From: Maratus speciosus
Taxonomy: Eukaryota > Arthropoda > Arachnida > Araneae > Salticidae
Reading direction: 5' to 3'
Length of the DNA: 64,000 nucleotides
NCBI GenBank assembly: GCA_963932465.1
Contig: OZ010800.1
Location: 99,033,307-99,097,306 of the forward strand
Shown: positions 58,233 through 64,000 of the stretch, piece after piece
Layout: the number at the start of each line of letters is the position of its first letter
Numbering within the stretch: the first letter of the stretch is position 1
Notes under the pieces: model-generated
Told to the model about the DNA's origin: nothing
Databases searched by the model: none
The model's input: the letters and a program-made list of their open reading frames with translations, nothing else
Position numbers and translations under genes: made by a program

Positions 58233-60372
58233 CGTTTTAGAGACATTTCCCTTATCTTGTATCTAATTTCCTGTAGGGATTGCGATGTCTTTCAACAAAT
58301 TTAGATAGAGTAGAGAAATAGTCGAAGATAAATATTTTCAAAAAGTGGTAATGTTCTTAATTATTTTCATAGTTATAATTTTTCTTTTAAAAAAAGTTAC
58401 ATGAAACATACTCAACTGAAAAAGCCTTTCGATTTACAGAGAGGATCATAATACGTTTAAATACATTGCTTTTATAAGAATTGTGATATAACCATAAAAT
58501 TATTTTTGGTTAATTAATCAGATTATTTTTGTAAATATTTTACAAAAAAGTTATAACTACCAATATATTTAACCAGTTTTAATGAAAAAATATACCTAAA
58601 TTTCAAATTATTATCATTTAAAAATTCCAGTATATCTTCAGATATTACAGGAGATAATTATTGAGAAGAAGAAATTTCTTGATAAATAATTCCGTAAATA
58701 AAGAATTAAAAAAAAATAGGTATTATGTATCGGTCCAAACTGAATTAAATTAAATCGTTTAAGAATTTTTCTAAATAATATATTTGAAGCGGAATCTTTG
58801 AAAAGGACAAATACCATAGATTTTCCCCCGCTTCATTATAAGAGACGTCCTTTGCATGCAACCGCAATAGCTTTTATAGCGCACACAGTAAGGTGTTTTT
58901 CTCCTGCCCAGAGGTCTCGTGTTCAAACTTCAGGCCGGCTGGAAACAAATTGTGTAAAAAATTTAATGGTGCAACAGTTCAAATTTACTCGAAAAATTCT
59001 GATACTAAGAAGTTCTAAATTTCACAAATTTCAAAAACAATGTTAATTTTTTTTCATTAAAATTAAATTGATATACAGAGTCTTGTGAATTTTTAACGAT
59101 GTTAATTTGCGGAGTCTTGTGTATTTTTAACGATGTTAATTTACTGTAAATTTACCGTATATTTTCTCTGTTACTTGACATAATCTCTGTTTTTCTAGTC
59201 TGTGTAATTTTACATAAGACATAAATAATTGATTACAAGTAGATTCTCTGTAGTTTCACAGAAATTTCTTTAACAGTGTAGTGTAACTTATAAAGCTTAA
59301 AACTGGTCTCTGTAATAGTGTTCTATTCACATTTTCCAGTATAAGAAAAATATTAATATAAAATTCTGTGCAATGTGCAAGCCAGGCTTTGACTGGAAAC
59401 ATTGTTGCCAAAAGAGTGCAAACTATTCCTTTCAGAGACGATCGCTAAAAGTAAAATATATTGGCTAAATTTCGGCCTATTTTGAGAATTATCGATAAAT
59501 GAACGATAGTTCTGTTGAGAGTTTGTCGCGATATCGTCTCGACAATAGCTAGAGATATCTCTAGTTACAAATCACAGAAAAACATCGGCAAGAATTCAAA
59601 TTATTTTTGTAATGAAGCTAATCAGAATATCGCGTTTACTATGTCGTAGGCCGATGCTTTGAAGAAATCAAAATTGAATAATTTTACTGGGAGTTTATTC
59701 CGTGGTGACCATTTCCCTGACCACCCTCAGTGAAATGTGTCCCTTGACATAAAATCTCCAATTTTCTTCCAGATCGTTATCTCATTCCTCCCTGTTTTCA
59801 CGTTTCAAGGACCGACACCAGACCGCATTTATAATCGAACAGCCGAAAAGGAAGTATAAGTCCCAAATACATCTAAACAATGTGTTTTTCTTTGTGAGAA
59901 TAAATTCCTTATGCCGGGGTTTGTACGGGTCCTTGAATTTCCAAACTAAGAAATTCTTCGGTACCAGCATTTTCTTATTGAAAATAAATCCTCTTCATTA
60001 TTGCGAAATTGTGCGCGTTTAAACTGCATTTATTTTTCTATTAAAAAATTCTGATATATGGACTTGAAAATAACGGTACACGTACGAAATCTGTATGCGC
60101 TAAATTCGTAAATGTTAATCAGTTAAAACTTTACTGGTTGCATGAAAAATGGTGTAACAGAAATCTAACAATTTAAAAGAGTTTCTTTTTTTAATAATTT
60201 CCTATTGTCCATCATACTTAAAAATATAGTTTGATAAATTGAACTTATTAATTTAAACTGGTATGACTGTAATATGAGTTTAGAAAACCTTGCGGTTTTC
60301 TTTATTTTGACACATAAGTTGCAAATACACAAATATGAGCAAATATCTGAAACACAAACTACAGAATATTTA
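58233..60372. other. AT-rich stretch with minor repeats
   Basis: It contains a weak tRNA-like segment (58875-58935: TATAGCGCACACAG ... GGTCTCGTGTTCAAACTTC) and a duplicated 31 bp block (GAGTCTTGTG-ATTTTTAACG, ATGTTAATTT near 59081 and 59115). A minus-strand ORF at 59782-59970 has a faintly piggyBac-like pattern that I do not trust. No clear gene. Confidence 0.4.
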
Positions 60373-61800
60373 CATTTGTGGCCAAAAGTTTAGGACCACC
60401 GTGCAGAAACTAGCGTTTTTACTATTGAAACCACTGATAACGTCATAAATCAAATCGATTGCGTCAGATGGCGTCGTTCCATCTGGCAGTGGAGTACTGT
60501 ATTCACTTTTTGTTTGATCTTTCAATAATAAACGCCGCAGACGCAATTGTTGCTTGTTTTACAAGTTTTGAAAACCTATGAAAATGGGTCGAAAATCGTC
60601 AGTTTCTGAAGCTCAACGTGCACAAATTGTTATTCTTCATAATGAAGGATATTCTGGACGATTAATTATTGAACTAGTAAGACGTAGTAAGAATGCAGTT
60701 CACAATGCGATCAAGGAATTTAAAGAAGTAGGGACTTATGTTGATGCCAAAAGGTGTGGTCGACCTCGTAAAACCACACGTAGGGATGACCGACCATGTC
60801 ATTAAGAGAATAGCAGTTCGTTCTCCAATGAGTTCCGCAAGCAAGATAGCAAGCAGTACTGCTTGCAAGTACTGCTTTGCAAGCAGTACTGCTTTTAAAA
60901 GATGCGGATATCATTCGTAGTACAGTAAGTTCGGCGTTTGTTCGACGACTTTCATTTAAAATTGTTGAAAACTGCAAAAAACCCAGGTTAACAGCGGCCA
61001 TGAGCGCTAAGCGCTTGGACTTTGGCAAGAAACATGCCAAATGGACAATTCGTCAGTGGCAACGGGTTTTTTTTTTTCGGGCGAATCTACCATACAGAAG
61101 TACTCCAGATGCAAGTACTATGTCCGTAGACCTCCTGGAAAGAGATTTTATGAACGTTACACTTTACAGACTGTTAAACACTCCCCAAGTGTCATGATTT
61201 TGGGTGAAATGTCAGTGAACGAAACGGCTGAATTGTTCGTCCTACCACCAGGAACGACTATGAATGGCAACAAATACGTGGATTTGTTGAAGGAGAAGTT
61301 AGAATTACACATGAACGTTGATAAATGCACAATTTTTATGCATGATGATGCACTATGCCATCGCTCTAAAACTGTTACTCTGTTTTTGAAGACGAAGAAA
61401 ATTCAAATCCTTGACTGGCCTGAAAACTGTCCCGATTTGAATCCAGTTGAAAACTTATGGACTCTCTTAAAGCACAGGGTCTCTAAGAAACAGCCAACAA
61501 GTGCTAAGAAACTGGAAAAAGCAATTTAGGAAGTTTGGGTGAAAGAATTACCATCTGCATACATCCGAAGTCTGATAGAGAGCATGCCAAAACGTTTGGA
61601 GGTTGTAATAAAAGCTAACGGCGCACCAACAAAATATTGATTTTTCTGTAAAATTCTTGTTTAATGTATGTGATTTATATGCGTAGAAATGTAATATCCA
61701 TGTAATAAACGGAGTTTATAATTTTACTAACGCGTAAGTATTCAATTTATTGTCTGGATCTTAATTTTCTGTGGTGGTCCTAAACTTATGGCCACGACTG
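60373..61800 (+). mobile_element. Tc1-type DNA transposon, full length but inactive
   Basis: The ends CATTTGTGGCCAAAAGTTTA, GGACCACC (60373) and the reverse complement CAGTCGTGGCCATAAGTTTA, GGACCACC (from 61800) match at 25 of 28 positions. TA flanks lie at 60371-60372 and 61801-61802. The length of 1,428 bp is typical. One transposase gene lies inside on the plus strand, disrupted. The well-preserved ends suggest a fairly recent arrival compared with the Tc1 copy at 6 kb, and the two belong to different Tc1 groups. Confidence 0.92.
60578..61640 (+). pseudogene. Tc1-type transposase pseudogene, first catalytic D changed to G
   Basis: The start MGRKSSVSEAQRAQIVILHN is a helix-turn-helix of the Tc1 type, followed by GRPRKTTRRDDR. 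A frameshift follows within a GCAAGCAGTACTGCTT local duplication (about 60851-60898). The second frame reads RLTAAMSAKRLDFGKKHAKW. Another shift at a T run (near 61067) leads to the catalytic core in a third frame: FFFSGESTIQKYS, where the usual DES is GES; MHDDALCHRSKTV with the second D; and 34 residues later PDLNPVENLW with the E. An in-frame TAG follows KKLEKAI, then EVWVKELPS, SMPKRLEVVI and a TGA after GAPTKY. So DD34E spacing with the first aspartate lost, two frameshifts and one stop. It makes no active enzyme. Confidence 0.9.
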
Positions 61801-61802
61801 TA

Positions 61803-63099
61803 CTTTAAATGTATTTTTTAAATTATGAATTGGAAATTGCTGAGTTAATAAAGTACTTATTTTTGAAATTATTTAGCTAAAATTTTGGTAATTAAGAAAA
61901 TAAAACTCTAGAATTGTAATTAAATGAGTGATTTGGAGAAATTTTTGAGATAGTTTTTTCTGAATGTCATGATGTAAATTGATACAGATTGATATTGATT
62001 GATATTGTAGATTAATACAGAAATAGATCATATTATTTTTGCTTCAGATAGTGAAAAATTAAATTTTATGCTTTTTTAGAAAAATGTTTAAAAAAAATCT
62101 CTGAACAAGTTATTCATTAAAATAATTATTTAAATATTAAGTAATAATAATAACAACAACAACGACAACAATCACAACAACATCAACAACAACAATAATA
62201 ATAATAATAATAAATTTTTTATACATAATCAGATCATACTCTGAAGTGTTAAAGAACGGATTTGTACTGCTTGGAATATTAACTGGGAACATTTTTCATT
62301 GCTAGATGTAAAAATTATATAATTAATTTAAATGTATGAAAATTCATTTTCAATCAAATAATAAATTTTGTTAAATGGGAATACTTTTCACTTTAAAAGT
62401 CAAAAGTATTTTTCTTTCGCGGGTGTAATAATTAAACTATAAGAAATTAAAAGCAAATTATGTCTAAACATTTCTGTTAAATGATTTTATAATAAAAATT
62501 ATAATTAATTATAATTACAATTTAAATTACCATTAATTTTTCTTTGTAATATTCAAAAACATTTAAATATCAATACTATAATTAACAAATAAGTTATGAA
62601 CGTAAAAAGATACTTTAAAATATATTTAATTTGCATCTTATAATAGAAAATTAATTGCAAATTAAGTTTTAATTGTTATTACTTATAATTTTTATTGTAA
62701 AAGCAATTACCAGCAGTAATTAGACTTTAAACAATATTAAATTTCTTAAATTTGAATTAGTTACATCTGCGATAGGTACACATTTTTGCATTTTATAGTG
62801 GGAAATATTCCCATTGAGCATTTTTTTTTTTTTGAATTAAAAAAAAAACATTCTTATGTTTTAAATAATATTTTTACATTCTACAAATTTTCCTACATGA
62901 TATCAGAAAATAATCGCAAAATATATGATATCGCAATGTACTTGGCAAAAGATTACCAAGCAGCCAAATGATCGAAAGCTAATGGGCAATAGCTTCAAAA
63001 CTGACTCAATAGTAATCAGAACGCAATGGTCTATTCCTTATTTGCCGGACGGACAAAAAATCTTGCTCGCCGACATTAGTGAGTGAGGTCATTCGGGGG
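61803..63099. other. AT-rich stretch with an (AAC/AAT)n microsatellite
   Basis: The microsatellite AATAATAATAACAACAACAA and its continuation cover 62141-62211. The rest is very AT-rich with a T12/A8 pair near 62821-62848. No gene was seen. Confidence 0.6.
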
Positions 63100-64000
63100 A
63101 AAATTATTCACATTAGGACATTCGGAGGAAGTTCGGCCAGGGATTATTTGCTGCTAGGGATCGTTCTCCTTATACAAAGAAATACCTTTGGTAAAGCCTA
63201 TCATGTTGGTCACTACTTCAGGCACATATTGGTACAATATCAGGTACAATGACGTTAACATGCATATGTATTTAAAAAAAGATGCACGCGATATCAAAAA
63301 GTGGTTGAAGCCAAATGAGGTCCTGATTATTAATAGAATCTTACAGGGTTGTACGGAAATTCTATAAGAAATTCGTCTCGTACGTAAAATGACTATGATC
63401 TCAATAAGCAGCTACAGTTTTCAACAGAGGATGGTAACGAGACGCGTCTCGTGACTAAAGTTTTGTGAGCAGTAGAAGCCGTTAATTGACAGTTGAAAAA
63501 ATGTATGGATAAAGTAATACCAAATAAGCAAATACATTATATTGGCGACTGTGTTCGAATTACATGTGCTATTCTTAATGTTTTGCATCGTACAATTATT
63601 AAGAACACCGTAGATGACGAAATAATTGCTCAACGGAAGCTTCCTTTAATAAATAAGCCTAATTATTAAAAAAAAGACAGTCTAAGAGAAAGGATGGGCG
63701 AGTAAAAAGGCAATCTGAACTAAACTAACTAGTACAGATCTTGAAGATTTTTCACGACTGAATTGGGATGAGCTTACCTCAATTGACTTTTCAATATTCC
63801 AACTTAAACAAAGGCAATCTTATAAGAAGATATTTACTCTCTTTACATACATCGTGAAGATGATTCTGTTCTTCGAGTTGAGATACAATCACGACACTTA
63901 AATGCTAAAAAGTACAATACTTGGAAAAAAACAGACCGAAGTAACATCTCACAATGATACCGTCAACGTAAATTGGACGGAATGGTCATAGGCTGCTGTT
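63100..64000 (+). pseudogene. DDE transposase-like pseudogene with zinc-knuckle tail, cut by the window edge
   Basis: A plus-strand frame reads FSLYKEIPLVKPIMLVTTSG then YWYN-NDVNMHMYLKKDARD, IKKWLKPNEVLIINRILQGC, then a stop. Later comes DGNETRLVTKVL, stop, AVEAVN, stop, QLKKCMDKVIPNKQIHYIGD, CVRITCAILNVLHRTI, and near the edge SRHLNAKKYNTW and VIGCC. This is the order seen in a family of arthropod transposase-like proteins with a DDE_4-like core (PLVKPM...DIFIVDRGFRD...RLVTKVRWVVEAVN...K) and a C-terminal cysteine-rich segment (WYCQCKAGARVIGCCAH). Here the D of VDRGFRD is N. Two stops match single G-to-A changes, at the W of RWVVE and at the G of VNGQLK. The C-terminal cysteine block is cut by the right edge. 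Confidence 0.65.

Noticed and set aside
58875..58935. tRNA-like segment with GTGTTCAAACTTC
   Set aside because: The B box is weak and the arms do not fold into a cloverleaf; kept only as a remark.
59782..59970. Minus-strand ORF with a faint piggyBac-like pattern (KFKDPYKPRHKEF)
   Set aside because: Only one weak block, with no catalytic residues or terminal TTAA repeats nearby.

Overview
This is AT-rich, gene-poor eukaryotic DNA that I read as an arthropod genome, most likely an arachnid. The reasons are long (TA)n and poly-A tracts, the absence of any long intact ORF, and decayed proteins from transposon families that I know as common in arthropods. The arachnid placement is an inference from the style of the transposon proteins, not from a host gene. 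I could not identify a single convincing host gene, exon, rRNA, tRNA or CRISPR array. Nearly everything recognisable is a mobile element, a relic of one, or tandem-repeat DNA. Most of the listed open frames are chance ORFs in AT-rich or repeat DNA.

Layout. 0-3 kb: a decayed minus-strand gene of a transposase-like family, bracketed by five copies of a 14-mer (GTTACTCTTGTGAC). 6.0-7.5 kb: a dead but full-length Tc1 element. 8.7-9.7 kb: a MITE with ~170 bp inverted ends. 10.5-11.9 kb: an element built of ~320 bp tandem units with a terminal hairpin. 12.6-19.1 kb: several palindromic MITEs, two copies of a CTTAGTTATCCCGTCGAC-ended element, one of them carrying the 3' end of a non-LTR retrotransposon (RNase H). 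21.8-26.4 kb: an old inverted duplication into which a MITE inserted, and into that MITE a second copy of the tandem-unit element, giving a readable order of insertions; another palindromic MITE sits in its right arm.

28.04-32.83 kb: a 4.8 kb element with a perfect 14 bp terminal inverted repeat and a perfect 8 bp target duplication, filled with degenerate ~300 bp and ~30 bp tandem repeats and no transposase. 35.20-44.93 kb: a candidate 9.7 kb element bounded by a 22 bp terminal inverted repeat, whose flanks join up into one unit of a ~150 bp repeat when it is removed. It holds a 118 bp satellite with a five-unit higher-order period, the same ~30 bp minisatellite family as the 28-32.8 kb element, a dead pogo/Tigger-type transposase and a ~150 bp G-rich tandem repeat. 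45.8-46.9 kb: a TA-flanked foldback MITE, a SINE-like tail and a pogo-like MITE. 50.07-54.66 kb: a 4.6 kb element with TA-flanked ends and GATGCCGG motifs, enclosing a ~1.05 kb-arm inverted repeat. 55.7-64 kb: a Tc1 fragment, a TAA-flanked MITE, a full-length but dead Tc1 element (60,373-61,800), and two pieces of a DDE/zinc-knuckle-type transposase, the second running off the right edge.

How the parts work together: there is no pathway here. The window is a record of transposons inserting into each other, with two large elements that seem to carry satellite arrays as cargo. That link between large inverted-repeat-ended elements and shared satellite families is the part most worth following up.
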